From the NCBI GenBank assembly GCA_937981555.1, contig CALJOK010000072.1:1-61379 (forward strand): a DNA stretch of 61,379 nucleotides, read 5' to 3'. Numbering within the stretch: the first letter of the stretch is position 1; every line of letters starts with the position of its first letter. Of the stretch, positions 25,878 through 35,165 are shown piece by piece. Both the position numbers and the translations under genes were made by a program. This DNA is from an uncultured Saprospiraceae bacterium (GTDB lineage: Bacteria > Bacteroidota > Bacteroidia > Chitinophagales > Saprospiraceae). A model generated the notes under the pieces. The model was given only the letters and a program-made list of their open reading frames with translations. It ran no database searches and was not told the origin of the DNA.

Positions 25878-28217
25878 TTATCCCTTGGTAATCGTCTCAT
25901 CCAAATTAAAAATGACATTTGCTATAATTGTATAGGCTGCCATTTCTGTATCGTCTATTAAATCTCTCTGAGGATATTCTCCAATTTTTAACAATGCTTT
26001 TGCATCTTTTGGAGATTTTTCGAATTTACTTTTTTCTTCTTTAAAAAATGTCAACAAATTATTGAGTTCATCAGAGGTGATTTCTCTTGAAGTAGCTAAT
26101 CTAAACATCATCCCAATTCTTTTTTCAACATCCTTTTCCTTTTCAATACTTTGATAAGCCAATACTCTTGAGGCTTCTACTATTTGTGGATCATTGAGCA
26201 TGACCAATGCTTGAAGCGGTGTACTGGTAGTCGACCTCCTTACAGCACATACGTCTCTCGTTGACGCATCAAAGGTCATCATACTTGGAGGTGGAACTGT
26301 TCTTTTCCAAAACGTATAAATACTTCGCCGGTAAATTTTGGAACCTTTGTCTTGAATATATTTTGCGAGACTTCCTCCGCCTCCGCCAATAGTTTCTGCC
26401 CAAAGTCCATCAGGTTGGTAAGGTTTGACACTTGGGCCACCAATAGTTCTGTCTAACAATCCACTTGTAGCCAGAGCATGATCTCGAATCATTTCTGCTG
26501 AAAGTCGTTGACGAGAAGCTCGTGCTAATAAATTATTCTCAGGATCAAGTTCCAATAATTCTTCGGTTACTTTTGAAGACTGTTGGTAGGTGGCTGACAT
26601 CACTATCGTTTTTAGGGAAGCTTTTAAGTCCCATTTATTATCCATTAACTCAGTTGCCAACCAATCTAATAATTCAGGATGAGTAGGTAACGAACCTTGA
26701 TTTCCAAAATCGTCAGGCGTGGCAACTATTCCTTTTCCAAAACATTGTTGCCATAATCGGTTAACCGTCACTCTCGCGGTGAGTGGATTTTTTTTGGAAA
26801 AAAGCCAGTTAGAAAGTCCCAATCTATCTTTAGAAAATTTATCATCAAATGCTAAAATTGATGTAGGCATTTCGGAATCGACTGGAGTGGTTGGTTTATC
26901 ATATGCACCTCGATTTAGAATATAGGCTTGCCTTTTTTTAGGCATTTCTTCCATCACCATTAATGGAATCTCTTTAAGTGTATCAAGGTTATTGATGAAG
27001 GTTAAGGTTTCCTCGATTTCTTTTTGACTGATTTTGATATATGGTTTTGGAATTGCGCCATAAGGTTCTATCAATCCTTGTTCTGGAACATTATTAAAAA
27101 AACTAAAAAGACTGAAATAATCTTTTTGTTGGATCGCATCATATTTATGGTCATGGCATTTTGCACATTCAAAAGTTAAACCTAAGAAAGCTGTTCCAAA
27201 TGTTTGCGTTCTATCGGAAACATATTCGACTCGATATTCTTCTGGAATGACACCACCTTCTTGAGTGATTTTATGATTACGATTAAATGCCGTAGCGATA
27301 ATTTGTTCTCGTGTAGGATTAGGTAAAAGATCTCCCGCCAATTGCCAAGTGACAAATTGATCGTAAGGCATATTTTTTTTAAAGGCATGAATCACCCAAT
27401 CTCTCCAAGGAAACATGATGCGTTCTAAATCATCTTGGTATCCATGAGAGTCTGCGTAGCGAGCAATGTCCAACCAATTGGTAGTCATCATTTCTGCATA
27501 AGCATCAGTTTGTAACAATCTATCTACAACTTTTTCATAAGCGTCAGGATTGTCGTCTTTTTCAAAATTATCAATCTCTTCCAGGGTAGGAGGTAGGCCT
27601 GTCAAATCAAAAGTAACTCTTCGAATGAGTTGTGCTTTGGTTGCCACGCCCATTGATTTTAAGTTTTGGGCATTTAGTTTTGCCAAAACAAAATTATCAA
27701 TTGGGTTATTTATATTTCCATCAGAAACGGCTGGAACCTCAGCATCTTTTATGGGTAAAAATGACCAATGCTCTTTCCACTCTGCTCCTTGCTCAATCCA
27801 TTTTTTTAGAATCTCTTTTTCATAATTAGTCAAAGTCAAATTGGATTCAGGCGTTGGCATCATTTCCTCAGGATCTTCTGAAAAAATTCTATTGACCAAA
27901 GTACTATTCTCCACATCGTTAGGAATAATGGCATAGTGATCTTTGTTTTTTCCTAAAGCTGCAAAAGCACCTTCCTTTGTATCAAATCGTAAATTTTCTT
28001 TGCGGGCATTTTCATCTGGCCCGTGGCAAGTAAAACAACGATCAGATAAAATGGGTTTGACATGAAAATTAAAATCAATCTTATCAGGAATTGCATTAGT
28101 GATAGAAGGGGAAGAGATTACTTGATCGGTTTTGCAACTACTTGGGAATAACAATATAATTACAAAAGCAATTGTCAAAAACAATAGGGATAGTATGGTT
28201 GATTTTTTTGTATTCAT
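25878..28217 (-). CDS. planctomycete-type cytochrome (PSCyt1-DUF1549-DUF1553) protein
   Basis: A 779-residue exported protein with one N-terminal membrane anchor or lipoprotein signal (LFPSSC, Cys28). Residues about 45-145 form a PSCyt1 domain with the haem motif CFTCHGPDE and an MMPTPES loop. DUF1549 follows (about 165-375: NPIDNFVLAKL, LIRRVTFDLTGLPPTLEEI, NWLDIARYADSHGYQDD) and contains a second CxxCH (CAKCHDHKYD near 353). DUF1553 makes up the rest (LGLSNWLFSKKNPLTARVTVNRLWQQ, RRSIYTFWKRTVPPPSMMTFDA, STTSTPLQALVMLNDP). First gene of an operon with DUF1501. Such pairs are abundant in sulfatase-rich planctomycetes; a role in glycan redox chemistry is a hypothesis only. Confidence 0.9.
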   Translation of the reverse strand: MNTKKSTILSLLFLTIAFVIILLFPSSCKTDQVISSPSITNAIPDKIDFNFHVKPILSDRCFTCHGPDENARKENLRFDTKEGAFAALGKNKDHYAIIPNDVENSTLVNRIFSEDPEEMMPTPESNLTLTNYEKEILKKWIEQGAEWKEHWSFLPIKDAEVPAVSDGNINNPIDNFVLAKLNAQNLKSMGVATKAQLIRRVTFDLTGLPPTLEEIDNFEKDDNPDAYEKVVDRLLQTDAYAEMMTTNWLDIARYADSHGYQDDLERIMFPWRDWVIHAFKKNMPYDQFVTWQLAGDLLPNPTREQIIATAFNRNHKITQEGGVIPEEYRVEYVSDRTQTFGTAFLGLTFECAKCHDHKYDAIQQKDYFSLFSFFNNVPEQGLIEPYGAIPKPYIKISQKEIEETLTFINNLDTLKEIPLMVMEEMPKKRQAYILNRGAYDKPTTPVDSEMPTSILAFDDKFSKDRLGLSNWLFSKKNPLTARVTVNRLWQQCFGKGIVATPDDFGNQGSLPTHPELLDWLATELMDNKWDLKASLKTIVMSATYQQSSKVTEELLELDPENNLLARASRQRLSAEMIRDHALATSGLLDRTIGGPSVKPYQPDGLWAETIGGGGGSLAKYIQDKGSKIYRRSIYTFWKRTVPPPSMMTFDASTRDVCAVRRSTTSTPLQALVMLNDPQIVEASRVLAYQSIEKEKDVEKRIGMMFRLATSREITSDELNNLLTFFKEEKSKFEKSPKDAKALLKIGEYPQRDLIDDTEMAAYTIIANVIFNLDETITKG

Positions 28218-28306
28218 AATCTATGGTTAAAGATTACTAACTTCTGTTACGCAAAATGATTTAGATAATTTTGTTTTACAATTTAAGTTTGTGCTTCAAT
28301 GGGCAT

Positions 28307-28340
28307 TGTTCTTTTTTTCATTGAAAAAAAAACCAAAAAA
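28307..28340. repeat. T-run/A-run hairpin, copy 2
   Basis: TTGTTCTTTTTTTCATTG followed by A9-CC-A6, nearly the same as 20153..20186. The rest of the gap 28218..28492 holds no gene; a loose GGTGAAAAA / TTTTTCACC inverted pair lies near 28346..28395. Confidence 0.5.
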
Positions 28341-28492
28341 TTCTAGGTGAAAAAATAGCTTAACACAGGCAGGCTCCCGTACCCTCATTTTTCACCGACC
28401 CTCACCCGCTCCTTGCTTCTCATGGTTTTCCTTTCGAGTATAATTTTCCTTATTGGTAAAGCAATACCTAATTTTGATGTGTAACACCATAA

Positions 28493-29698
28493 CTACTCTT
28501 GATTCATGAAAATTTTATTTCGATTGATCAAGTCAATTCTTTGTTGGACACAATCATAAGTATTTCCTGCATCTTCGGGAGTATTCAGAATATAGTCCAC
28601 CAGTTTTGAAAGCGTGGTGGTCACGACATGCATTCTAGTATCTGATGAACCATAATAAATTAATACTTCTCCATTTTCGCGAAGTACCCAGCCATTACTA
28701 AAAAGAACATTGGAAACATCTCCAACTCTTTCAATTCCCTTTGGTGCAAGGAAATGTCGATTGGGTTGTCGAATCACTTTCCATGGTTCATTTAGATCGC
28801 AAAGGAAAAGATACAGAACATAGCGCAGCCCAGCTGCCGTTCTTCTGACACCATGGGCAGAATGTAACCATCCAACTTCTGTTTTTAAAGGTGCTGGTCC
28901 CAATCCATTCTTAACCTCTTTGATCGTATGATATTTTTTATGTTCAATAATTATTTCATCTTCTAATTTTGGAAAATTAATATCTTCACAAGTTCCCCAA
29001 CCTATACCACCACCACCTCCTGTTTCAATAAATCCATCCATAGGACGAGTGTAGAAAGCATATTTTCCATTGACAAATTCGGGATGCAAAACGCAATTTC
29101 TTTGTTGTGGAGAACTGGTCATAATATCAGGAAGCCGTTCCCAATTGATTAAGTCTTTGGTTCTTGCCAATCCATTTTTTGCAATGGCTGCGGAAGAATC
29201 ATATGGTTTATTTTTGTCCTTTCGTTCTGCACAAAATAATCCGTAAATCCATCCATCTTCATGTCGGACTATGCGGATATCATAAACATTCATTTCAGGA
29301 TCTTCCGTTTGGGGCATAACGATAGGGTAGTCCCAAAATTTGAAATTATCAATCCCATTGCTACTTTCTGCTACGCCAAAAAAAGATTTTACATCATTGC
29401 TTTCTATACGAGGAACTAATACTACTTTCCCATTCCACTCGATAGCGCCTGCATTGAAAACTGAATTAATTTCCAACCGTTCCATGAAGTATGGATTGGT
29501 TTCAAAATTTAAATCGTACCGCCAAAATATTGGAGTATGTAGCGGTGTAAGTACAGGATACTTATGACGATAGAAAATACCATTATAGTTTTTTTCAATC
29601 TTAGGATTGTAGCGGACTATCAATTCTAGATGTTCTTTTTCAACCAGGTGTTTTCTTTTTTTAAAATCTGTCTTGTTAGTTTTATTAGTCCCAATCAT
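28493..29698 (-). CDS. GH130 beta-mannoside phosphorylase (GH130_1-like)
   Basis: A 401-residue protein without a signal peptide, so probably cytoplasmic. GH130 enzymes cleave beta-1,4-mannosides with phosphate, giving mannose 1-phosphate. The likely proton-donor Asp is D140 in EMNVYDIRI; the [52 protein letters not shown] and SSDTRMHV blocks match the GH130_1 group, typified by 4-O-beta-mannosyl-glucose phosphorylase. The GH130_2 group, which takes Man-GlcNAc from N-glycan cores, looks different. It is followed downstream by no close gene and preceded by GH47. Family is secure; the aglycone (Glc or GlcNAc) is uncertain, see findings. Confidence 0.92.
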   Translation of the reverse strand: MIGTNKTNKTDFKKRKHLVEKEHLELIVRYNPKIEKNYNGIFYRHKYPVLTPLHTPIFWRYDLNFETNPYFMERLEINSVFNAGAIEWNGKVVLVPRIESNDVKSFFGVAESSNGIDNFKFWDYPIVMPQTEDPEMNVYDIRIVRHEDGWIYGLFCAERKDKNKPYDSSAAIAKNGLARTKDLINWERLPDIMTSSPQQRNCVLHPEFVNGKYAFYTRPMDGFIETGGGGGIGWGTCEDINFPKLEDEIIIEHKKYHTIKEVKNGLGPAPLKTEVGWLHSAHGVRRTAAGLRYVLYLFLCDLNEPWKVIRQPNRHFLAPKGIERVGDVSNVLFSNGWVLRENGEVLIYYGSSDTRMHVVTTTLSKLVDYILNTPEDAGNTYDCVQQRIDLINRNKIFMNQE

Positions 29699-29766
29699 TA
29701 CTAATTAGTTTTTATCAAAAAATAAGGGATGTCTGTCATGTAGTTTTGATTCATTCAAAACTACTT

Positions 29767-31167
29767 TTACCATGTTTTTTGCATTGGGTGTGCTTCGGTA
29801 TTGAAGATAGTATTTTTAAAATCTAATTTCTTTTGATCACTAAAAAGCAAGTAAGCATATTTCATTGTTTCTGCTAAGAAAAAACTTTGCATGTCATCTT
29901 GTTTTTCCATGGTTCGGACATCTTTTATTTCAGCATAGGCTTCATCTGTTTTACAATGTTTGATTATACTCTCAAACATTGTTTTTCCCATTTCAAAATA
30001 TTTCTTATCGCCGGTGTGATGATAAAGGTAGGCTGCAGATTCAATATTTTCTGGTCTTAAAACATAAAACCCATTGAGAATTTCTCCTGTCGAATAATCA
30101 TATTGTTCCGGTTCGATACCATGATCTGTCCATAATTTATAACAAGACTCTTGCACCTTTTCTGCAGTTTCCAAATCTCCACCTAGTGCCAGCATCGCAG
30201 GCATAAAAGCATCTAGTGCTCCAAACTGAGTTCGGACTCTTTCACCTGTATCCATGTTGACATGACTGTACCACCATCCATTTTCAGTTTTATCTAAACA
30301 GTATTTATTAACCGCAGCTATGCTCGTGTTGTACATATTTGTGTACTCTTCATCTTCGAAAAGGATTCCCATTTTTAGTAAATATTCATAGTACGAATCG
30401 ATCATTCCACTAATGTGGCTATCCTTATTATACCATGTTCCTTTGTTGACATCGATGACCATTCCTACTAAATCTGTCTTTGAAGATCTCTTGTCAAAAA
30501 GATATTTCATTGCGGCATCTGCTTTTTCTTTATAGATTGGATTGCCTGTTAATTTACTTAGCATGGCAAATTCTAATTGGAGTGTACCTACCTCGGCAGG
30601 GTTATTTAAGTAGTCACTCGTTTTACCTGTTTTTAGATTTACCATTCGATAAGGAATTCCAGTAGGAGAGTTAAATGCAGGTAATAATTTATCACCTAGC
30701 TGAGTAGCTAAATCTAAAAACCTTTTATCACCATCCAGTTGGTAAGCACTAATCAATCCTCCTAACAATCTAATTACAATTTCGAAAACTTGAACTTCCA
30801 TATCGTGTTCGAAAGACAATTTTTCAAAAATCAATTTTTTACACTCTTCTGCTTCTTTGTCCAAGTCCATTAATACCATGGTGTCAAATGCATCTATCGG
30901 AGTCATCACCATAGAGTGAGCGTACCAATTTGCTCCTTTTTTAGAAAGAGGTTTGAGAGAGTCATAGCCCCAAGCAAATTTTTTGTAACCTGTCCATGCG
31001 TGAAGAAATTCGGCTTTGACTTTTTCAGCCATTACTTTTTTTTCTATGGCAAAAGTGTCTACAGTTGTTGTGGTAGGAGTGGTGGTGGAAGTAGTTTCTG
31101 AATTATTTTCACAACTCAAAAATGAAAAGATAATCAATAGGAAAAAAGCTAGAAATGTTCTTGTCAT
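29767..31167 (-). CDS. GH47 alpha-1,2-mannosidase (class I) lipoprotein
   Basis: About 466 residues when begun at the ATG at 31167, which gives a clean lipoprotein signal (TRTFLAFFLLIIFSFLSC, lipid Cys19); an upstream ATG at 31212 would add 15 polar residues and is less likely. A Thr-rich linker follows. GH47 hallmarks are present in order: FLHAWTGYKKFAWGYDSLKP, PIDAFDTMVLM, VFEIVIRLLGGLISAYQLDG (catalytic-acid-type Glu129), NPAEVGTLQLEF, LRPENIESAAYLY, DDMQSFFLAETMKYAYLLF and FNTEAHPM at the C-terminus, where the Thr is the Ca2+ ligand in known enzymes. It trims alpha-1,2-mannose from high-mannose glycans. GH47 is common in eukaryotes and rare in bacteria. It lies between GH92 and GH130 on the same strand. 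Confidence 0.9.
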   Translation of the reverse strand: MTRTFLAFFLLIIFSFLSCENNSETTSTTTPTTTTVDTFAIEKKVMAEKVKAEFLHAWTGYKKFAWGYDSLKPLSKKGANWYAHSMVMTPIDAFDTMVLMDLDKEAEECKKLIFEKLSFEHDMEVQVFEIVIRLLGGLISAYQLDGDKRFLDLATQLGDKLLPAFNSPTGIPYRMVNLKTGKTSDYLNNPAEVGTLQLEFAMLSKLTGNPIYKEKADAAMKYLFDKRSSKTDLVGMVIDVNKGTWYNKDSHISGMIDSYYEYLLKMGILFEDEEYTNMYNTSIAAVNKYCLDKTENGWWYSHVNMDTGERVRTQFGALDAFMPAMLALGGDLETAEKVQESCYKLWTDHGIEPEQYDYSTGEILNGFYVLRPENIESAAYLYHHTGDKKYFEMGKTMFESIIKHCKTDEAYAEIKDVRTMEKQDDMQSFFLAETMKYAYLLFSDQKKLDFKNTIFNTEAHPMQKTW

Positions 31168-31214
31168 AACAATATTATTATTTATGGATTTTCGACAAAC
31201 TTTGTTGATCATAA

Positions 31215-31252
31215 TTGCTGTCTTCGGCTAAAGCTACGTTACTGTCTGCTCC
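31215..31252. repeat. degenerate half copy of the 20203..20470 element
   Basis: TTGCTGTCTTCGGCTAAAGC followed by TACGTTACTGTCTGCTCC resembles the right arm of the MITE-like element at 20415..20460, with a small internal deletion. It sits between the GH92 stop and the GH47 start. No second arm is nearby. Confidence 0.5.
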
Positions 31253-31280
31253 AAACTTTAGGAGAAATAGGTAGTGTGTG

Positions 31281-33515
31281 TTATTTGTTTGGTTCATTGA
31301 CCATTTCCATTTCTAAAGTTCCTCCACTCATTAAATCTTCATGTGTCAAGTAGAATTTATCATAATCTTTTCCATTCCATTCGATTGAATTGATGAATTT
31401 ATTTTCAGCAGAAACATTATTTGCAATTAATGTAAATGTCTTGTTATTTTTTACTGGGATTTCTACTTTTTCAAATAGAGGACTCCCGAATACATATTTC
31501 CCATCAGCTGGATTAAATGGATAAAAACCCATTGCGCTAAATACATACCATGCTGACATCTGTCCACAATCTTCATTTCCACAAAGTCCAATTGGGCCTG
31601 AATTATATTGAGTAGCTAAAGTTTTTCTGACGATTTCTTGCGTCTTGTGGGGTTGTCCTGCGAAATTATAAAAGTAGGCGATATGGTGACTCGGCTCATT
31701 TCCATGGGCATACTGACCAATCAATCCTGAAATATCTGGGGACGAATTCTCTCCTTCAATAGTAGAGTCTACTACAAAAAGTGAATCTAATTTTTTTACA
31801 AAATTATCATTTCCGCCATGCAACTGAATCAATTCATTTGGAGCATGTGGTGTAAACCAAGAGTGTTGCCAAGCATTACCTTCGGTATATTCTGCTACCG
31901 CAAAATTGTGATCAGAGAACTGTGGATCAAAAGGTATTTTCCATTTTCCATTAGCATATTTTGCTCTCATAAATCCTGTTGATGCATCAAACATCGCTTC
32001 GTAACTTTTAGCCCTTTTGGAAAATTCTTGGTAATCTTTTTCTTTTCCAAGTGCTTTTGCCATTTGAGCGATGCACCAATCATCATAAGCATATTCTAAA
32101 GTTCGAGTAACCGATTGGCCTGCTTTGTCATAAGGGATATAACCATATTCTCGATAAAAATTAGTTCCTCGAATATCTTGGCCAGCACTTTTTTTCATAG
32201 CTTCAAATGCTTGCTCTGCATCGAAACCTCGAAAGCCTTTTTGGTAAGCATCAACAATAACGGGGATCGCGTGATACCCCGTCATTGTATTAGTTTCATT
32301 TCCCAATAAAGACCAAACGGGTAATAACCCATATTCTTCATAGTGTGATAACAATGACTTTACAAAATCATTGACTTTGTCTTTTTGGGTAATGGTGTAC
32401 AAAGGATTGGCAGCACGGAAAGTATCCCAAAGGGAAAAGATTCCATATTTAGTGTATCCTTTGGCTGCGTGGATTTTATTATCTACTCCTTTATAATTTC
32501 CATTTGTATCGGACATCTTTACGGGAGCGAGGCAAGTGCGATATAAAGAAGTGTAGAATATTTTTTTCAAATCTTCATCAGGCGTTTGAATTACAATTTT
32601 TGATAATTCTTTTTCCCATAAATCATTGGCGGCTTTTTTTGTTTGGCCAAAATCCCAATTTGGAATTTCTTTTAGCGAAGCGATGGCACCAGCTTCGTTG
32701 GCAGTTGACAAGCCAACTTTTATTTTTAAGTTTTCAATAGCACCAAACTCTAATTGAGTTCGTAAATATTTTCCTTGATAGTTTTCAGCTTTGGATAGGG
32801 TAGAAGTGCTGTCTGCAATTTTATAATTTTCAATAGGATGTGAAAATTCAGCAGCAAAAAAGACTTGTTGATTTTTGGCCCATCCTGTTGAAAATCGATA
32901 GCCAGTTATTCGTTTTTTTTCTTTATCAAAATTTAAATAAGTTTCCGTTGGGCTATCCCAATTCATGGCAAAACTTAAATCGAGTAGGAGTGTGGCATTT
33001 TTTCCTTTCGGAAAATTGTAACTATGAAATCCTACTCTTTCGGAAGCAGTTAGATTGACTTCAATTCCATTATCTAATTTTACTTGGTAAAAACCTGGTG
33101 AGGCATTTTCATTTTCGTGAGAAAATTTAGCAGCGTACACATTTTTTTTAGGATCCATTTTTTTTGAAAAATCAATATCTTCTTGTGTCGGCATCATAGA
33201 AATATCATACAAATCTCCAATCCCCGTTCCACTCAAATGGGTATGACTAAATCCTACAATGGTATCAGATATCCAATTGTAACCTGAACACCAATCCCAC
33301 CCTTGCGTTCCATTGTCAGGACTCAATTGTACCATTCCAAATGGAACCGTAGCTCCAGGGTAAACATGACCGTGATTAGCAGTCCCCATAAAAGGATTTA
33401 CATATGCCGTTAGTGAAGTGGTGAAATTTTCCTTGTTACTATTTTCATCTTTTCCACAACTAATGAAAGTTAGGAGTATTAAAAAAAATAGAAAATTGGA
33501 GTTAATGTTAAACAT
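31281..33515 (-). CDS. GH92 alpha-mannosidase lipoprotein (copy 1)
   Basis: A 744-residue lipoprotein (signal ending TFISC, Cys20). GH92 enzymes are Ca2+-dependent inverting exo-alpha-mannosidases that act on N-glycans or mannans. Signatures: VNPFMGTANHGHVYPGATVPFGMVQLSP, GFSHTHLSGTGIGDLYD, KYGIFSLWDTFRAANPLYT, YTEGNAWQHSWFTPHA (holding the likely general-acid Glu), and GNEDCGQMSAWYVFSAMGFYP (base Asp region). Length is normal for the family. It lies directly downstream of SusD, with an intrinsic terminator between them, and upstream of GH47 and GH130. The GNEDCGQ form differs from GNDDTGT in the second GH92 (53508..55754), suggesting a different linkage preference; which linkage is not readable. 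Confidence 0.95.
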   Translation of the reverse strand: MFNINSNFLFFLILLTFISCGKDENSNKENFTTSLTAYVNPFMGTANHGHVYPGATVPFGMVQLSPDNGTQGWDWCSGYNWISDTIVGFSHTHLSGTGIGDLYDISMMPTQEDIDFSKKMDPKKNVYAAKFSHENENASPGFYQVKLDNGIEVNLTASERVGFHSYNFPKGKNATLLLDLSFAMNWDSPTETYLNFDKEKKRITGYRFSTGWAKNQQVFFAAEFSHPIENYKIADSTSTLSKAENYQGKYLRTQLEFGAIENLKIKVGLSTANEAGAIASLKEIPNWDFGQTKKAANDLWEKELSKIVIQTPDEDLKKIFYTSLYRTCLAPVKMSDTNGNYKGVDNKIHAAKGYTKYGIFSLWDTFRAANPLYTITQKDKVNDFVKSLLSHYEEYGLLPVWSLLGNETNTMTGYHAIPVIVDAYQKGFRGFDAEQAFEAMKKSAGQDIRGTNFYREYGYIPYDKAGQSVTRTLEYAYDDWCIAQMAKALGKEKDYQEFSKRAKSYEAMFDASTGFMRAKYANGKWKIPFDPQFSDHNFAVAEYTEGNAWQHSWFTPHAPNELIQLHGGNDNFVKKLDSLFVVDSTIEGENSSPDISGLIGQYAHGNEPSHHIAYFYNFAGQPHKTQEIVRKTLATQYNSGPIGLCGNEDCGQMSAWYVFSAMGFYPFNPADGKYVFGSPLFEKVEIPVKNNKTFTLIANNVSAENKFINSIEWNGKDYDKFYLTHEDLMSGGTLEMEMVNEPNK

Positions 33516-33531
33516 CGGAAATTTTAAAAAA

Positions 33532-33561
33532 ACACAGATGAGTATTTATACTCATCTGTGT
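33532..33561 (-). terminator. intrinsic terminator between susD and GH92
   Basis: A perfect 13-bp stem (ACACAGATGAGTA 33532..33544 with 33549..33561), 4-nt loop. On the minus strand it is followed by a run of seven T, the classic intrinsic-terminator layout. It lies 46 bp after the SusD stop and 17 bp before the GH92 start, so transcription of GH92 from the susCD promoter would need read-through, or GH92 has its own promoter. Confidence 0.85.
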
Positions 33562-33606
33562 GGTTAAAACTGTATGAAAATTTTAGAAACTATTTATTAA
33601 TCAAAA

Positions 33607-35109
33607 CTATTTGTCCCACCAAACTGGAACAGTCATCATATTAACAAAATCAGTAGTCATCCCTTGACGAGCTAGTGCTTCATCCAAATTTGGATTTAAT
33701 CCAATTTCACCTCCACCATACAACATACGCACAGGAATTGTTCCACCAGTTGCATTTCCTGGATAATTCACAGGAGTAAGTGTAGGCGTTCCTGTTCTTC
33801 TCCAGTTAGCATAAGACTCATATTCATTTAAGAAAGTAGCGGCCCAATATTGCCATCCGATTTGCTCAAAAGTATCATCATAAGGATTAGCGGCTAGGTA
33901 AGTATCTACTGTAGCATCATCTACTGCTAATGAAGCATCATAGATTTCCCATTGTTGCATTCCCCCTCTAACTCCATTATTATAATGGTCTTCCGCACTT
34001 CCAGTTGCCCATCCTCTTTTAATTGCTTCAGCAATCAAAAGTTGAGTTTCAGCATAAGTTTGGAAAACCATTGGCGAAGAAACTTTTACTAGTAGTGGGT
34101 TAAAAGAACTAAAATCGTCTTTTGTTGTACCACTTGGATTAGCTTGAATAGTTGTTTCATCCAAACCATTTGGCATACCATTATGTGCGCCACCATTTAC
34201 AGGTGTAACTCCAAAGATATCTAAACGACCATCTCCAGTACTAGTCATCCAATCTACTAATGTATTACTCAATCGTGGGCAATCATCTCCAAATCCAGCA
34301 GCTGCATCCAATACTTGACCAATTCCATTTTGATTGATTCCTTCAGGGCCTGAGGTATGTTGGATAAATGCATTGTCGGCATTGCTTTCCATTACACCAC
34401 CTGCGATTGCTTTAGCAGTCCAAGCTTGAGCTGTTGAAGCATCTGCTTCAGAAAGTCGCATAGCCAAACGTAACATTAAAGAATAACCAAATTTTTTCCA
34501 TTGGTTGGTATCTCCACCATAGATTAAATCTCCACTTCCAAAACCACCTGAAGCTCCCAAAAGATTAATTCCACTTTCTAACTCATTAAGCATATCTGCA
34601 TAGATAGCATCCTGAGCATCATATTTTGGATTATCAATGCCTTCAATAAATCCTTTACCAGCTTCAGAATATGGAACATCTCCATATAAATCAGTTAACC
34701 TATGGAATATAACTACTCGCCAAATTTTAGCCATTCCCAACATCGTAGGGTCACTAGCTTCAGCAGTCTCCAAAGTATTGATTAAGTCTTGCATATCTTT
34801 GACTTGCTCTAGATATGCTCTATCAAATAATGAAGAGGAATACCCTCCATTCCAAGTATACTTATCTCCAGTCCAATATCCACAAGTAGAAGCAAAGTGC
34901 TGCATCATCATAGAAGAATAGATTAAGCCTGCTCGCCAATTCTCGTATCTACCTCCTGAGGTACGTAGTTGTACCCAAGTGAATTGAAACTGAGGATTAA
35001 TTTCGGGAGAGGACGTTGGATTGACATTTAGCTCGTCAAATCCATCATCACACGATGTCTGAAACATCATCAATGCGACGATTAATAAAATATATTTTGA
35101 AAATTTCAT
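33607..35109 (-). CDS. SusD-like outer-membrane glycan-binding lipoprotein
   Basis: A 500-residue lipoprotein (signal ending QTSC, Cys20, then DDGFDELNVNPTS). It belongs to the SusD/RagB group with the SusD-like_2 pattern (NPQFQFTWVQLRTSG, AKIWRVVIFHRLTDLYGDVPYSEAG, WKKFGYSLMLRLAMRLSEADA, TYAETQLLIAEAIKRG, FLNEYESYANWRRTGTP). It forms the lid over SusC and captures oligosaccharide for TonB-dependent import. It is the second gene of the susCD operon, 56 bp after susC, and is followed by a strong terminator. Secure. Confidence 0.95.
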   Translation of the reverse strand: MKFSKYILLIVALMMFQTSCDDGFDELNVNPTSSPEINPQFQFTWVQLRTSGGRYENWRAGLIYSSMMMQHFASTCGYWTGDKYTWNGGYSSSLFDRAYLEQVKDMQDLINTLETAEASDPTMLGMAKIWRVVIFHRLTDLYGDVPYSEAGKGFIEGIDNPKYDAQDAIYADMLNELESGINLLGASGGFGSGDLIYGGDTNQWKKFGYSLMLRLAMRLSEADASTAQAWTAKAIAGGVMESNADNAFIQHTSGPEGINQNGIGQVLDAAAGFGDDCPRLSNTLVDWMTSTGDGRLDIFGVTPVNGGAHNGMPNGLDETTIQANPSGTTKDDFSSFNPLLVKVSSPMVFQTYAETQLLIAEAIKRGWATGSAEDHYNNGVRGGMQQWEIYDASLAVDDATVDTYLAANPYDDTFEQIGWQYWAATFLNEYESYANWRRTGTPTLTPVNYPGNATGGTIPVRMLYGGGEIGLNPNLDEALARQGMTTDFVNMMTVPVWWDK

Positions 35110-35165
35110 ATTTCATTTATTTTTTATCAGTAGTAAAAAATACTTACTGGTTTTATCAAAAAAAA

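Noticed and set aside
29767-31167. N-acylglucosamine 2-epimerase assignment for this barrel
   Set aside because: The alpha/alpha-barrel fold is similar, but HAWTGYKKFAWG, VFEIVIRLLGG, RPENIES and FNTEAHP are GH47 signatures.
31168-31212. 15-residue N-terminal extension of GH47
   Set aside because: The extension is polar and would put the lipoprotein signal far from the N-terminus.
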